From Zygnema cylindricum (Eukaryota > Streptophyta > Zygnematophyceae > Zygnematales > Zygnemataceae), in NCBI GenBank assembly GCA_037447655.1, contig JBBHKE010000159.1, positions 126,402 to 190,401 on the forward strand: 64,000 nt of DNA. The letters are read 5' to 3'. Both the position numbers and the translations under genes were made by a program. Under the pieces are notes generated by a model. That model was given only the letters and a program-made list of their open reading frames with translations. It ran no database searches and was not told where the DNA came from. This document shows, piece after piece, positions 8,711 to 21,301 of the stretch. Positions within the stretch are counted from its first letter, which is position 1, and each line of letters opens with the position of its first letter.

Positions 8711-10654
8711 ATGGCAGCAAAGCACTTCATCCTACGCCATCTTACTCAAGGACTTGCATGTCCTCATTTGCAGGTAGAAAGGCCATCTAATCTGTGGATG
8801 GCTCTCATAGAGATGTACCAAAGTGGTACAATTCAGCAACAACAACTGGCTGATCAGAAAGTTAAGGAATATGTATACAAAGGGGGGAAAATGTTGGATT
8901 TTTACAATGAGCTTGCTACACTCTTCATAGAGCTAGAGAGTGCGAGAAAAGATTTTAGTGAAAAAGAAAAGGTTAATTGTTTACTGATGAAGTTACCCGA
9001 TGAGTTCGAGAACATAGTCAACCGTGTGCAGGACTTGGAGGACTCGAGGTGGATATGGAACTCAGTGGTAGGGATGATTCTCGTTCAGGAGAATACGATC
9101 GAGATCCGAAGGGGAGGAAAGAGTGGCCAAGCCTTCGCAACTTTGACTGATTGGAGGAACAAGGATTCACGGAAACCGGTCAGAAACTATGGGGGGAGGG
9201 AGCAGAAAAATCAGACCGACGAGTTCGGACCAAGGGCTCCCAAAGGTTTATGTCATTTTTGTAAGAAACCTGGGCACTATATGGCAGAGTGCTCTAAGCT
9301 TACTGAGCTTCGGTTAAAGGAGGGGAAGACCGGTGGTACCCCGAGAGGAAAGAAAAAGGCCCTTGTGACACAAGTACATGAGGCGGAATCCGAGGACGAG
9401 GACGATGAGCTCCTTTTAGATGAGGAGTTGGAGGCGAAAAACGAGGTCGAAATTCCACGAAGGCAAAAATGTGCTTACGGTGGATTGAAAGGTGAAGCAG
9501 GCTGGATTGTAGATTCAAGTGCCTCCATGCACATGTGTAAGGATAGGCACCTGTTCACTAAGATAAGAAATATTCCCACCGTAGAGATAGAGCACGGGGA
9601 TGGGAGGATAGTCACCACTACTCTTGTAGGATCGGTAGATTTGAAAGTGTTAGTAGAAGGAAAGACATCAATAGTAACATTCTTCGATGAATTGTTTATT
9701 TCCGGAGGTGAACAAAAACCTCATCTCTACTTCGTATTAGATGACAAGGGTTTTTTTACTAACACTAGGGAAGGAATCTTTACTGCTAGTTTTGAGGAGG
9801 ATGTCTATTTCTTTGCTGAGAAAGGTAGCCATGGGATGTTTAGGCTCGTTTTAAGTAATAAAAAGAAGAAACTTTATTATGTTGGTGTTCATGATATTAT
9901 GATGTGGCATAAGAGGCTTGGGCATGTGAATCTAGACAAGTTAAGAGAGATGAAAAAGATGGGAGTGGTGGAAAGGATTAAGTTCAGTGAGAATGATAAT
10001 ATAAGTGATTGTAGTGGATGTGCTCAAGGTAAAACACACAAATTACCCTTTCCTAAAACAGCCACCTATAAGGTAGAAAAAAATCTAGATCTAACACATA
10101 CAGATATTTGGGGACCGGCTAAAGTGCCCTCACCGGGGGGGAAGAGATTTATGATGACTATAACTGATGATTGGTCTCGGTATTCCCGAGTGTATTTTTT
10201 GAAAAACAAGTCCGAAGCTTAGGATTGTTTTAGACAATATAAAGCATGGAGCGAAAAACTCCATGAAACTCCAATCAAGAGAATACGGAGTGACAATGGT
10301 GGAGAGTATACTTCTAACCAGTTTGAGGATTTTGTGAGGGAAGATGGGGTCCAACACCAAAAGACAGTTCCAAAAAACTCGGAACAGAATGGGGTAGCTG
10401 AAAGGTTAAATAGAACACTAAGTGATACTGCTAGAAGTATGTTGTCAGATAAGAAGATAGGAAAAAGGTTTTGGGCTGAAGAAATGAACTGTGCTAATTA
10501 CCTAAAAAATAGAGTTTTTACTTCAGCTATAAAAGATCAAACACCTTATGAGAGATGGACAGGCCGGAAACCAGACATATCTCACTTAAAGGTTTTCAGC
10601 AGTCAAGTATTCAGTCTAGATACAGATCGGTCTGAATTAGAAGCTAGATCCTAA
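8711..10654 (+). pseudogene. Element C Gag-protease-integrase part (copia)
   Basis: Gag starts at MAAKHFILRHLTQ; about 130 N-terminal residues present in A and D are missing. Domains in order: UBN2-type Gag; CCHC knuckle CHFCKKPGHYMAEC (about 9250-9292); protease with DSSAS for D-S-G (about 9510); GAG-pre-integrase H-x-H/C-x2-C (WHKRLGHVN..., CSGCAQGK, 9903-10034); integrase start (DIWGPAKVPS, DDWSRYSRVYF). One in-frame TAG at 10220-10222 interrupts integrase. The same frame then continues through DNGGEYTS and QNGVAERLNRTL to 10654, where a frameshift follows. Confidence 0.85.
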
Positions 10655-12709
10655 AGGAAAATCGGGATACTTATTAGGATATGATGAGGATGTTAAAGGA
10701 TATAGAGTTTATGATCTAAAAAGGGAAGACATAATCTTAGTAAAACATCTAGTAGTTATGGATGAAGGAAAGTCTGTGGATCCCTTCAAATATACAAAGT
10801 GAGTAAAAATCAGATTTGACTCAGAAAATTCTGATGACTTTGAGCTTCCTACCTATCCAGGTTTTAAAGACGATGACATTCTTGCAGGTACAAATCAGAC
10901 TGAAAAGGACTCGGCTGTGGAAACTCCAGTGACAACTCTACCCGAAGCGGAAGACTTGGTGGAAATTGATTCGGAATCAAGGGATAGGGGAGAAGCCAAG
11001 TTTGTTCGAAAGAATCCACGAGAACCATCTATTCCGGCCTCAGATTTTGAAGGGGGAAGGAGAAGTAGCAAAAGACTGCAAGAAAAACAGGTTAATAACA
11101 AGGTAACTATACTATCTCATCAAGATGAACCTCAAACTTATGGAGAGGCGATGACTTGTCCAGAAAGAAATCGGTGGAAGACAGCCATCAATAAGGAGAT
11201 GGCCTCAATTATGGCAGCCGATACTTGGGAGCTGGTGGATTGTCCACCTAACCGAAAACCAATCGGTTGTAAGTGGGTTTTCAAATTAAAACTGAACCCA
11301 GATAACACGATCGAGCGCTACAAGGCCCGACTAGTGGCAAAGGGATTTACACAAAAAGAGGGAATTGACTACAAGGAAACCTTTGGCCCGGTCGTCTGAT
11401 TTCCTTCCGTCCGCATACTTCTCAGCCTGGCAGCTGCGGAATACATGGAAGTGCACCAGATGGACATCAAGACAACCTATTTGCATGGAGAATTGGAAGA
11501 GGAGATCTTCATGCGACAACCCGAAGGGTTTGAGGAGGAAGGAGAGGAAAGTAAGGTATACCGGCTGATTAAATATCTTTATGGTTTGAAACAGGCGCCT
11601 TGACAATGGAATAAGAAGCTTGATGAGTTTCTTACCGGTCTGGGATATATCCGGATCAGCTCAGATCACTCAATCTATGTTTTCGAAGATGAGGAAGGTT
11701 TTATATTTATTGCAATTTATGTTGATGATTTGTTTGTTTTAAGTAAATCAATGGAAAATATTAATAAACTGAACACCGATCTTAAGGGGAGTTTTGAAAT
11801 GAATGATATAGGGGAAGCAAAATATATTTTGGGAATTCAAGTAGAGAGAGACCGAAAAAGAAAAATTATAAGATTGACTCTAAAGGAAGCAATATGGAAC
11901 ATGCTTGAAAAATTTCAGATGGATAAAGCTAATAGTTGTACAACTCCAATGGAGTTGAAGAAAGGAAATGAGGGGAGTGACGAAGGAGTCACAGTCTTCG
12001 ACAAGGAATTATCTCTTGATGAACAAAAGTTCATGCAGACTATTCCTTACAGGCAAGTAGTGGGAAGTCTAATCTATTTTATGAATTGTACCCGGCCAGA
12101 TTTAGCTGCAGCTGTAGAAGTGCTGAGTAGAAGTCTAAATGCTCCCACTAAGAGGGATTAGGAGGCAGCTAAAACAATCCTTAGATATTTGATAGGAACT
12201 AGGGATCTATGGTTGCATTTGGGTGGGGAGAATACTGACATCACTACTTTGAGTGATGCCAGTTATGGTGATGCTCCGATGAGGAGATGCACTTCTGGAT
12301 ATGTATTATATGTGGGTGATGGGGCTTGCTGTTGGAGTAGCAAACAGCAAAAAGTTATTTCTCAGTCCACCATGGAGGCTGAGTATATGGCCTCTAGCTC
12401 TGCTGTAAAAGAATTGATGTGGGTCAAGTCTTTGCTTGGTGAGCTTAGTCACCTTAAGAGTGGTGTGCAGAAAATATTTTGTGATAATGAGGCAGCAATC
12501 GCTATTTCTGCCAATCCTAAACATCATTTTAAAGCCAAACACATGGACATTAGACTCAGCTTTGTTAGAGAGAAAGTAGAAAACAAAATAATCAGTTTAG
12601 AGTACCGACCAGAGAGTGAGATGGTAGCATATTTGATGACCAAACCTGTGCCTTCCCCTAAGCTAATATTCTGCAAGGAGAAGTGTGGTCTGAAATTAAA
12701 GATTGACTA
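10645..12709 (+). pseudogene. Element C integrase C-terminus, reverse transcriptase and RNase H
   Basis: Frame 3 continues with KSGYLLGYDEDVKGYRVYDL (the integrase to RT linker) and a Ser/Glu-rich spacer. RT follows: [37 protein letters not shown], the catalytic YVDDL near 11719-11733, and LGIQVERD. RNase H has SDASYGD, MEAEYMA and DNEAAIAI. Stops interrupt at about 10800 (TGA), 11398 (TGA), 11602 (TGA, where relatives have Arg before Gln-Trp) and 12160 (TAG for Trp). It is otherwise the most complete pol of this family in the window. Confidence 0.87.
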
Positions 12710-12723
12710 GAAAATAAGGGGAG
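12707..12723 (+). promoter_or_regulatory. Polypurine tract of element C
   Basis: CTAGAAAATAAGGGGAG directly before the 3' LTR. It is the same as in element B and primes plus-strand DNA in this class. Confidence 0.75.
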
Positions 12724-13785
12724 TGTAGAAATTAATGGTCTTTTAAAGTATTTTCTAGGTCTGAATAGAAATATAGAAAGAAGCCGAGGCAGTCTACCTC
12801 TAACTTCTCTCTCCAACTCTTAAACTTGTCGCACCGAGAAATTGGAGAGGAAACTAGAGCCATGGCTACCTAGGCTATCCAGAGGTTTACGGGATATAAA
12901 TATTAGTTTATTCATAATTAAGGATATATTTACTAAAATATATGTGCCACCTCCAAGATTTGATCATAGAACCTGCTGGCAGGTAATCAGCAGGTAGCAG
13001 GTAGCTTTAACCGTTAACTCTAGAGATAGTGTTACGTAATGTAGGGTTTGATAATTGATTAGACATTTATATATAGGATAGTCCATTTAACTGAAATAGT
13101 TTTACGGGAGACATAGATCCAATAATGTAAAAGTACGGATTACGGTACAGATAAGAAACGAATACCGCGCATTTATTTCTTTACCGAAACGAATACCGCG
13201 CATGTATTTATTACGGCTACGATTAAATGTGAATTTAATCGAACGGCCGAAATTAAACGTCGAGATCGCGGAAGAGAATTTTGACAATTTTTGATCATCG
13301 CCACATCGGATGACACGTGGCGGAATGACATTGAATCGCGGCAACTCCGAGGATTAAGGGAGTGAATCCAGATATACCATGTGTCGACATATAGGCCATG
13401 TCGTACAATGTTCGTACAGAAAGTACACCGGAAGCTGTACTATGTGTACGGAGGAGTAATCTGATTGGATCCGTACATCAATAGATAGAGTCTGTGAGAG
13501 AGATAGGACTTAGAAAAATTAGGAGATAGGACCCTCTCTCCCAAAGAGCTTCTGTACAAAAGGTCAACTTTGACCCTCCATAACTTACTGCTCAGAGGAG
13601 CAAATTCAGAGATTCTTTTTGCTATCGACTCAAGGGAGTCTTGTCTTTATAAGGGTGAAGATGGTCAGAGTTTTTGTGTGCTAGGGTGGCAGTTGTTCTT
13701 GCTGAAACACAAAGGGGTCAGGGTTATCCTAGAGGCTTCTTGGAAGCTATCCACTCTGAGGACTTATGGAGGTCTTAGAGTTTCA
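12724..13785 (+). repeat. 3' LTR of element C
   Basis: TGTAGAAATTAATGG to TTAGAGTTTCA, 1062 bp. It abuts the RNase H of element D (minus) at 13786. No matching target duplication was found, because C's own 5' end is rearranged. Close relatives: 41321-42320 and 56240-57293. Confidence 0.87.
12935..13030 (-). other. Decayed tRNA-like unit antisense in the 3' LTR of C
   Basis: It sits where other LTRs hold the unit. The A-box-like part (GTTAAAGC on the minus strand) is visible. The T-arm is degenerate (TATGATCAAATCTTGG) and the T-run is displaced. It is identified mainly by position. Confidence 0.4.
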
Positions 13786-16355
13786 CTTCATATACCCCAG
13801 TTCTTGCAATAAAGACTTGACCCACATCAGCTCTTTCACAGCAAAACAAGAGGCCATGTACTCAACTTCTATTTTGGACTGAGCAACCACCTTTTGTTAC
13901 TTGCTACTCCAGCAGCAAGCACCTTCCCCCACATACAACACATACCCAGAAGTGCATCTTCTCATAGGGTCATCCCCATAACTGGCATCACTCCAAGTAG
14001 TGATGTCACTGTGCTCCCCTCCTAAGTGCAACCATAAATCCCTGGTTCTCACCAAGTATCTATGGACTCTCTTGGCTGCCTCCCAATCTCTCTTCCTAGG
14101 ATCATTAAGAATCATACCGAGGACTCCGACTGCTGCCGCTATGTTTGGTCTGGTACAATTCATAAAATAAATCAAACTTCCTACAACCTGTCTGTAAGGA
14201 ATATACTTTATAAACTGTCTATGTTTTGGACTCATCTGATCATCTAGTATCATCACTCCTTCTACACTCCTATCACTTACTTTCTTCAAGTCAATGGGAT
14301 TGATACAACTGTTTGCCTTTTCCTTCTGAAATTTCTCATGCATATTTCCGATAGCTTCTTTCTGAGTAAGTCTAATTATCCTCTTCCCCTTATCTCTTTC
14401 CATGTGAATCCCCAAAATATATTTAGCCTCCCCTAAATCCTTCATGTCAAATTTTCTCCTAAGATCTTTCTTTAGATTATTTATCTTTTCCATAGACTTA
14501 CTTAACACCAGCAAATCATCCACATAAATGGTAATAAAAATCACACCATTCTCATCCTCAAACATATAATAGATTGGTCAGATGTGATCCGAATATATCT
14601 TAGACCGGTGAGGAACTGATCTAGTTTCTCGTTCGATTGTCTGGGAGCATGCTTCAGTCCATATAAGGACTTTATGAGCCTGCAAACTTTGCTCTCCTCT
14701 CCTTCCTCTATAAAACCCTCTGGCTGCCGCATAAAGATTTCTTTCTCTAGTTCACGTTGAGGAAGGTGTTCTTGATATCCATCTAGTGAACTTCCATGTC
14801 TTGCCCTGCTGTTAAACTAAGGAGAATCCTTACAGATGGGAACCGAATCACAAGAGCAAAGGTCTTCTTATAATCTATCCCTTCTTTTTGGGTGAACCCC
14901 TTTGCTACCAACCTAGCCTTATATCTCTCAATGGTTTTATCTCGGTTCAGCTTCAGTTTAAATTACCATTTGCTCCCGATAGGCTTTTCTGTCCGGAGGA
15001 CAGTCCACTAGCTTCCAAGTATTCGCTTCCATGATGGAAGCCATCTCATCATTTATGGCTCTGACCCATCGGTCTTTCTCCGGATTGTCCATTGCCTCCG
15101 AGTATGACTGAGGCTCATCTAGGTGAGATAGCTTTGTTACCTTGTGAGCAGCCTGTTTATCTTGTAGTCTTTTGCTGCTCCTCCGTCCTCCCTCGAAGTC
15201 CGAAGCTAGAATGGAGGGAAGTCTTAGATTCCTCTGTACTATCTCATCAACTCCTCTATCCATGGAAACCGATTCTGGCTCCTCTTCCTCTCTCTCCTCA
15301 GAGTGTGTAAAAATATGAGGATATTCCGGTATATCTCCCCCATCTTGGATCTCTTCTGAATCTGCAATCACGTTTTCACTTGTGTCCTTTTTGGGAAGAT
15401 CTAAGTCATCCACGGTTTCAGACTCAAAACAGATTCTGATTATTTTAGTGTATTTGAAGTGATCAAATGCCTTCCGTTCATCCATGACAACTAGGTGCTT
15501 TACCAGAATGATATCTTGTTTACCTAAGTCATAGACTCTATATCCCTTGACATCCTCATCGTATCCCACAAAATATCCCGGTTTTCCTTTAGCATCTAGT
15601 TTCCACTTTTTCTTATATGTGTCAAGACTATAAACTTGGCTACCGAATACTTTAAAGTGAGAGATATCCGGTTTCCTTCCAACCCGTCTCTCATAGGGTG
15701 TCATTCCTTTAATTGTTCTAGTGAGGACTCTATTCTTAATGTAGTTAGCACAGTTCATGTCTTCTGCCCAAAATTTTCTTCCTATTTTCTTATCTGCCAA
15801 CATGCTACACACACTATCTCCCAAAGTCCAATTCAACCTCTCAGCTACCCCATTTTTTTATAGATTATTCGGTACAATTTTCTGATGATGAACTCCCTCA
15901 TCTCTCAAATATTCCTCAAACTGGTCAGAGGTGTACTCTCCCCCATTATCACTTCTTATTCTCTTAATGGGGGTTCCGTGCAACTTTTCACTCCAAACTT
16001 GGTATTCTTTGAAGTACTTTGGTGTTTCAGACTTTGTTTTAAGGAAGTAGACTCTAGAATATCTGGACCAATCATCAGTAATTGTCAGCATATAATTCTT
16101 CCCCAGAAGCGAAGGTACTCTTGCTGGTCCCCAGATATTTGTGTGAACCAGATCTAGTACTTTCTCACCTCTATATGTGGCAGTTTTGGGAAAGGGAAGT
16201 TTGTGAGCCTTACCTTTAGCACAGCCACTACAATCATCCATCATTTCATTATCCACAAACTGAATGCCTTCTACTACACCCAGCTTCTTCATATCCCTTA
16301 GCCTATCAAAATGCACATGCCCCAACCGCTTATGCCAGATCATCAAACTCAGGAC
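13786..16355 (-). pseudogene. Element D integrase, reverse transcriptase and RNase H (copia)
   Basis: Minus strand from 16346: WHKRLGHVHFDRL and CSGCAKGK (GAG-pre-integrase), then the integrase core (DDWSRYSRVYF, SDNGGEYTS) and the linker (DAKGKPGYFVGYDEDVKGY). RT parts are LVDCPPDRK, KSLYGLKHAP and YVDDLLVLSKS near 14507-14525. RNase H parts are SDASYGD, VLYVGEGACCWSSK and VKELMWVKS. Frameshifts near 14740-14960 and a stop near 15850 break it. RNase H is cut at 13786 by the LTR of C. The rest of D lies beyond element E, from 22062. Confidence 0.85.
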
Positions 16356-17061
16356 TGATGTTCTACAACCACCGGTGCAGGTGGAAGAGCAGCACTAGTA
16401 GTGGAAGTAGAAGTAATACACTCTGAAGAAGCTATTAAGAATCCTACCAAACAGTTGTTTACAAGTGCTCACCAAATCTTATACACGCATCCAAAGTTCA
16501 TAAAGCTCTATCACAGTATAGAGCAGCAGAAACACTGACAACTCCCAAAGTTTCACTAAAATTGACCGGACAACACTCAAGATATAATACTCAGAAGTTT
16601 CCCAAAAATTGTCTGCAGTTTTACTACTTGGAATTCTGGATACATCATGTGTTCTGAGTCCTAAGTCTTATACTAGTGTTGTACCGGCAGTACTAGTGTA
16701 CCTGAGAGGTACGTCAAGCTGCCAAGGTAATACTAAGCTACCACTGAGCTACCACTAAAACACCATTGAGCTACCACTGAGCTACCCACTAAGTTGTGAT
16801 CCGTTGACTAGATTCGTATCAATCGCAGCTGTGTTGTCTGTACTGAATCATATCCAAAGTGACCGCAGCTGCGTTGTACTGTATGTGTCGCAGCTTAGCT
16901 GCTGCGCTGCTCTATCTGCATAGCAGCTGCGCTGCTGTATTGCTCTGCTGCTGCGCTGCTCTGTCTGCATAGCAGCTGAGCTGCTGCATTGCTCTGCAGC
17001 TACACTGCTCTGCTGCTGCGCTGCTCTCTCTGCTGAGACTGAATGCTTTCCAAAAACAACA
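16356..17061 (-). repeat. 3' LTR of element E
   Basis: On the plus strand it reads TGATGTTCTACAACC to CCAAAAACAACA, about 706 bp. It contains the 11-bp AGTGGTAGCTY-type array (16738-16800, antisense here) and a GC-rich array of GCAGCTGCGCTGC units (16860-17035). It ends with the codons of the MSTSTTTAAPP leader near 16370-16415, which lies inside the LTR. Confidence 0.85.
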
Positions 17062-18625
17062 CTCCTCTAAAGCTTTAGACTCAGTATACCGGCGCAGCTG
17101 CGATGACAAACTAGCGCAGCATCGCAGCATAGTTGTATAGCAATTAGCAAATCACCCAGTCCCACTACGTCTCAATGTTGGACTTAGCGCAGTATCGTAG
17201 CATAGCAGTATAGCAACTCAACTATTACCTTAGTCCCAGTGCGTCTCTGCAATTCTTTAGCTTAGGAGCGAGAAGAGCTTTAGGGAGGATATCAACAATC
17301 ATTTTTGCATATGGCAAATAACATAATTTAATCACTCTAGAGAAAACTTTTTCTCTTACAAAGTGTAATCTTACATCCATGTTGTTGCTTTTGAAGTGAT
17401 GACTTGGGTTAGACGCAATGACAATGGCAGCCTGGTTATCACACCAGATCACCTGTGGACCATTCTGCATGTATCCTATTCTTGTAACATGGATTTTACT
17501 CATAAGAGTTCTTTGAGGGCCGAGCTTGCTGCCATATATTTTGACTCCATTGTCGACTCTGCTGTAACCTTTTGAAGTTTGCTGCTCCAACAGCAAGTCC
17601 CGTTCCCAATTTGTAGAACAAATCCCGTGGTGGATTTTCGGCTTGGCATGTCGCCAAAGCTTGCATCACTCCATGTTTGCAGCTTGACTTCTCCTCCACC
17701 TAGAGTGAGTTTGAGATCTTTAGTTCCTGCCAAATATCTTAAGACTCTCCTTGCTGGATCAAGATCAGATTTTCTCAGATTTTCTAGACTCCTGCTCAGT
17801 ACCCCGACTGCTGCAGCAATGTCAGGACGGGTACAATTCCTGAAATATATTAAGCTTCCCACTATCTGTCTAAAAGGTATTAGTGTCAAAGGATCATTCT
17901 CCCCTGACTCTAAATACTCGCTAACAATGACACCCGGTTTTGTCTCTTCTCCCTTTAACTTCTGCCAAAACTCCATTGGAGTTAAACATCTTTTTGCCTC
18001 CCGCATTCCATACTCATCTAACGTGTTTCCAATAGCCTCTTTTTGAGTCAATTTTATTACTTTCTTTTTTCTGTCCCTCTCTACTTGGATACCCAAAATA
18101 TACTTTGCCTCACCGAGGTCTTTCATCTCGAACCGTGAGTTTAGAGCAGTTTTGATTTTGTTAATTTCAGTCATTAATTTGCTAATTAACAGTAAATCAT
18201 CTACATACACCGCTATATACACAATCCCATTTTAAAATCTTAGAATGTAGACAGAGTGATCAGAACTTATCCTTTGAAATCCTAGACTAGTTAAGAATTC
18301 ATCAAGCTTCAGATTCCATTGCCTAGGGGCAAAAGGAATTTAACAGTTTGCATACTAAGTGCTCTTTTCCTGGTTCTGCATACATTTCACGCTTCTGCAT
18401 GTAAATGGTTTCTTCTAGTACTCCATGCAAAAAGGTCGTCTTTACATCCATCTGATGAATTTCCATATCTTCTATAGCACTTAGGGACACCAAAATCCTC
18501 ACTGTCGGAAATCTTACAACCGGAGAAAATGTTTCTTCAAAGTCGATTCCTTCCTTTTGATTGCAAACCTTTGCCACAAGTCTGGCCTTATAGCCTTCAA
18601 TGGTGTTATCGCGATTTAACTTCAT
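17062..18625 (-). pseudogene. Element E reverse transcriptase and RNase H
   Basis: Minus strand: RT pieces [20 protein letters not shown] and [10 protein letters not shown]-like sequence (18323-18625), then YVDDLLLISK (about 18179-18208), LGEAKYILGIQVERD and RPDIAAAVGVLSRSL. RNase H has SDASFGD, ESKYMAASS and DNQAAIVIASNPSHH. A break occurs near 18230-18330 and frame changes near 17500-17596. A polypurine tract (GCTTTAGAGGAG on the minus strand) abuts the LTR at 17061. The LPYAKMIVDILPKALLAPKL end is typical of copia Pol. Confidence 0.83.
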
Positions 18626-19728
18626 CTTGAATACCCATTTGCTGCTGATCGCTTTTCAATCCGGAGGAAGGTCCACAAGCTCCCATGTTTGAGCCTCCAT
18701 GATAGACTTCATTTCGTAGTTTGGTGCCTAGATCCAGTGATTCCGCTCCGGTGATGAGAAGGCCTCTTGGATGGTCAAGGGTTCCCTGAGGTTGCCGAGT
18801 AGGCAAAGTGAAAGCTTGCTTGTAGGCGGCTGCTGAATCTTCTTCCCCCCGGAAATTCTGAGGCTGAGATCGTTGGATGCCGCACATTGCGCTGATTGCG
18901 CTGGTTGCGATCTGTGTGTATTGACCGCTGTTGTTCCGGTTGGAACTGAACTTGTTGAGGAACTTGTAGAGAGGCGGACTCCGGAGTCACTACTAGAGAA
19001 TTTTGCATCTGCTGGACAATTTCTTGCATGCAATATAAAATGACATATTCCTGTACTTTTTGCTGCTTTTGTTGCTCTGTCATTTGAAATAAATCTATGG
19101 AGTCAATCTCATCATTTACAATAATATTCCGTGCTACAACAATTTTTTGCCTCTCAAACACAGAGACTCTATAACCTTTTGAGTGATCATCATATCCTAA
19201 CAGAATACCCGGTAATCCCTTTGGTTTCATTTTCCATCTATCTGTAGACGTATCCAAGATAAAGCATTGACTACCAAAGACCTTGAAATGGCTAAGATCC
19301 GGTTTGCTACTTGTCCAGATCTCGTAAGGAGTAGTTTTTACCCTTCTTGATCCTATCCTATTTTTAATATAAATTGCACTATTGAGAGCCTCAGCCCTAA
19401 ATTTTGGATCCACATTTTCATCCGCAAGCATCGACCTAGAGCTCTCCGTGAGAGTTCTATTTAATCTCTCCGACACCCCATTTTGTTACGGTGAATATGG
19501 AACAGTCAATAGATGACTTATTCCCTCCTCGAGTAAAAAGGATTCAAATTCATTTGATGTATATTCACCACCATTGTCCGATCTGAGCTGCAAAATAGGT
19601 AAATTATGAAGCTTTTCAACCCATGCTTTATAGTGTTTGAAGTGACCAAACACATCGCTCTTTTCCTTCATGAAGTAAACTTTTATAAACCTAGAGAAAT
19701 CATCTGTAAATGTGACCATATATTTCAT
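18606..19728 (-). pseudogene. Element E integrase
   Basis: KYMVTFTDDFSRFIKVYF and SDNGGEYTSNEFESF form the integrase core (19486-19728). SERLNRTLTESSRSMLAD, HFKVFGSQCFILDT and GYDDHSKGYRVSVFERQK follow (18775-19476), then a Gln-rich linker. The stop TAA at about 19488 and a frame change near 18890 break it. In this family integrase inserts the cDNA with 5-bp target duplications, as seen here for E itself. Confidence 0.8.
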
Positions 19729-21287
19729 CCCCCTGGCAGAAGGAAACTTCGTAGGACCAAAAACATCTGAATGATTTGTTGTAAAAGTTTTGTTGACCGA
19801 TGCTCAAACTCCTTAGGAAATGGCAGTCTGTGGATTTTGCCTAAAGCGCAACCATCACATGTTTTGACCGGCTGATCTGTGATTGATACACCCTCTATTT
19901 TGCAAGCAAGGACCATTTTTCACAAACTATCATAGTTTAAATGGCCTAATCTTTTATGCCACAACTCATTTGAGTGCAAAGCACCGGAGTACAGATCATC
20001 ATTCTCCTTGGTATTAGCCATATCCATACGGTACATCTTGCTACTATCTTTAGTAGTTGTAACTGCAACCTTGCCATTTTTGCTAACAACCTGCCGACCA
20101 TTTTTTAAATTGACCTCAAAGCCTTTACTCTCTACCAACAACGTAGAAAACAGATTTTTCTTAAAGTTAGGCACAAATAAGACATTGTGAAGAGTCCTTT
20201 CAATTGTTTTTCCTTCTGCATCAACTAGTAAGGACATATCACCCACAGCACGAGTCTGGACAGTCATTCCACAAGCATGATAAATTTTTTTTTGCGGCGT
20301 TGCTTTCAGATTGTTGAAGATGGCCTTGTTCTAGCACATGTGGGCTAACGCTCCTATATCCATTATCCATCCAGGGTCCTTCGCGCCCTCCATTGATGCC
20401 GCCATAGCGAGTAGATCCGTGTCGTCTTTCTGAGAAACTGTCAAAGTCTCGTTTGGAGTGATGAAGAAGCTCAAAACAGTGCATTTCCACGAGGTGTAGG
20501 CACCGTGAAGGTTTTGTAAAACTGACTTTGTTGCCATCCCAGCCTGTATATATCTGTATCGCTAGCTTGTTTAAGTTTAAGACAGAATTTGTATCCATGA
20601 CCTCTCTCACTACAATAAAAACAGGTATTTGTGGATTGTCTATTTCCACCCTGATTAAACTATCTGAACTCGTTAAGCTGATTACGTTGCTGATTGAACT
20701 GATCTTTCCTCCGAATGTCTGAATTAAAAGCCTCTACTTGCTCAACATTGATAATATTAGATGTGGCTTCCTCCTCTAGTAAAATATTGATGGCTAACTG
20801 TAAAGTCCAACCAGCTTTATCTTTTTGTTTGAGCATGTCACATGCTCCATTCATACTACGAAGGAGACCTCTCATGAGCAAAGCTGCCTATTAAACGGAG
20901 GAAACACCCCACGTGCACAAGCATGTTCATCTACAAGGATACGCAATTTGTTAAAATATTCAGCCATTGTACCGCCATAGTACTTATAGTCCCAAATTTT
21001 TCCAGCCAATAGAAGCTCTTCTTAGACATTAGCCTTTTCATAATCATTTTTAAGAGATTTCCAGATATCTATTGTTTTTTTAATTTTTATCCGAGACATA
21101 GCTAAGTCCTCAGATATAAATAATTTCAGAATAGAACGAGCCTGCATATTTTTCATAGACCATGACGGATCAGATTCATCCTGCGAACCATCCAATATAT
21201 CTAAAATCTTGACATTCTCAAAATGTGTCTCCACCATATCCGCCCACTAAACATACTTTTCCCCGGAAAAGATAGGAATTCTTGATA
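19725..21287 (-). pseudogene. Element E Gag, protease and GAG-pre-integrase
   Basis: Minus strand from 21287: PLSRIPIFSG, MVETHFENVKILDILDGS, QARSILKLFIS, then LQLAINILLEEEATSNI and NQQRNQ-rich sequence. The knuckle CFYCSERGHGYKFC seen in Q is broken here (20580-20640). The protease reads GWIMDIGALAHMC (D-I-G instead of D-T-G, 20331-20385). LHNVLFVPNFKKNLFST and WHKRLGHLNYDSL with CDGCALGK follow. At least four frame changes or stops. Confidence 0.78.
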
Positions 21288-21301
21288 GTGGGACCATAAC
21301 C
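21288..21301 (-). promoter_or_regulatory. Primer-binding site of element E
   Basis: Minus strand GGTTATGGTCCCAC, one mismatch from the GGTTATGGGCCCAC of the other families. It is again complementary to the anticodon arm of initiator tRNA-Met and again contains the ATG of the Gag peptide MVPLSRIP. Confidence 0.65.
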
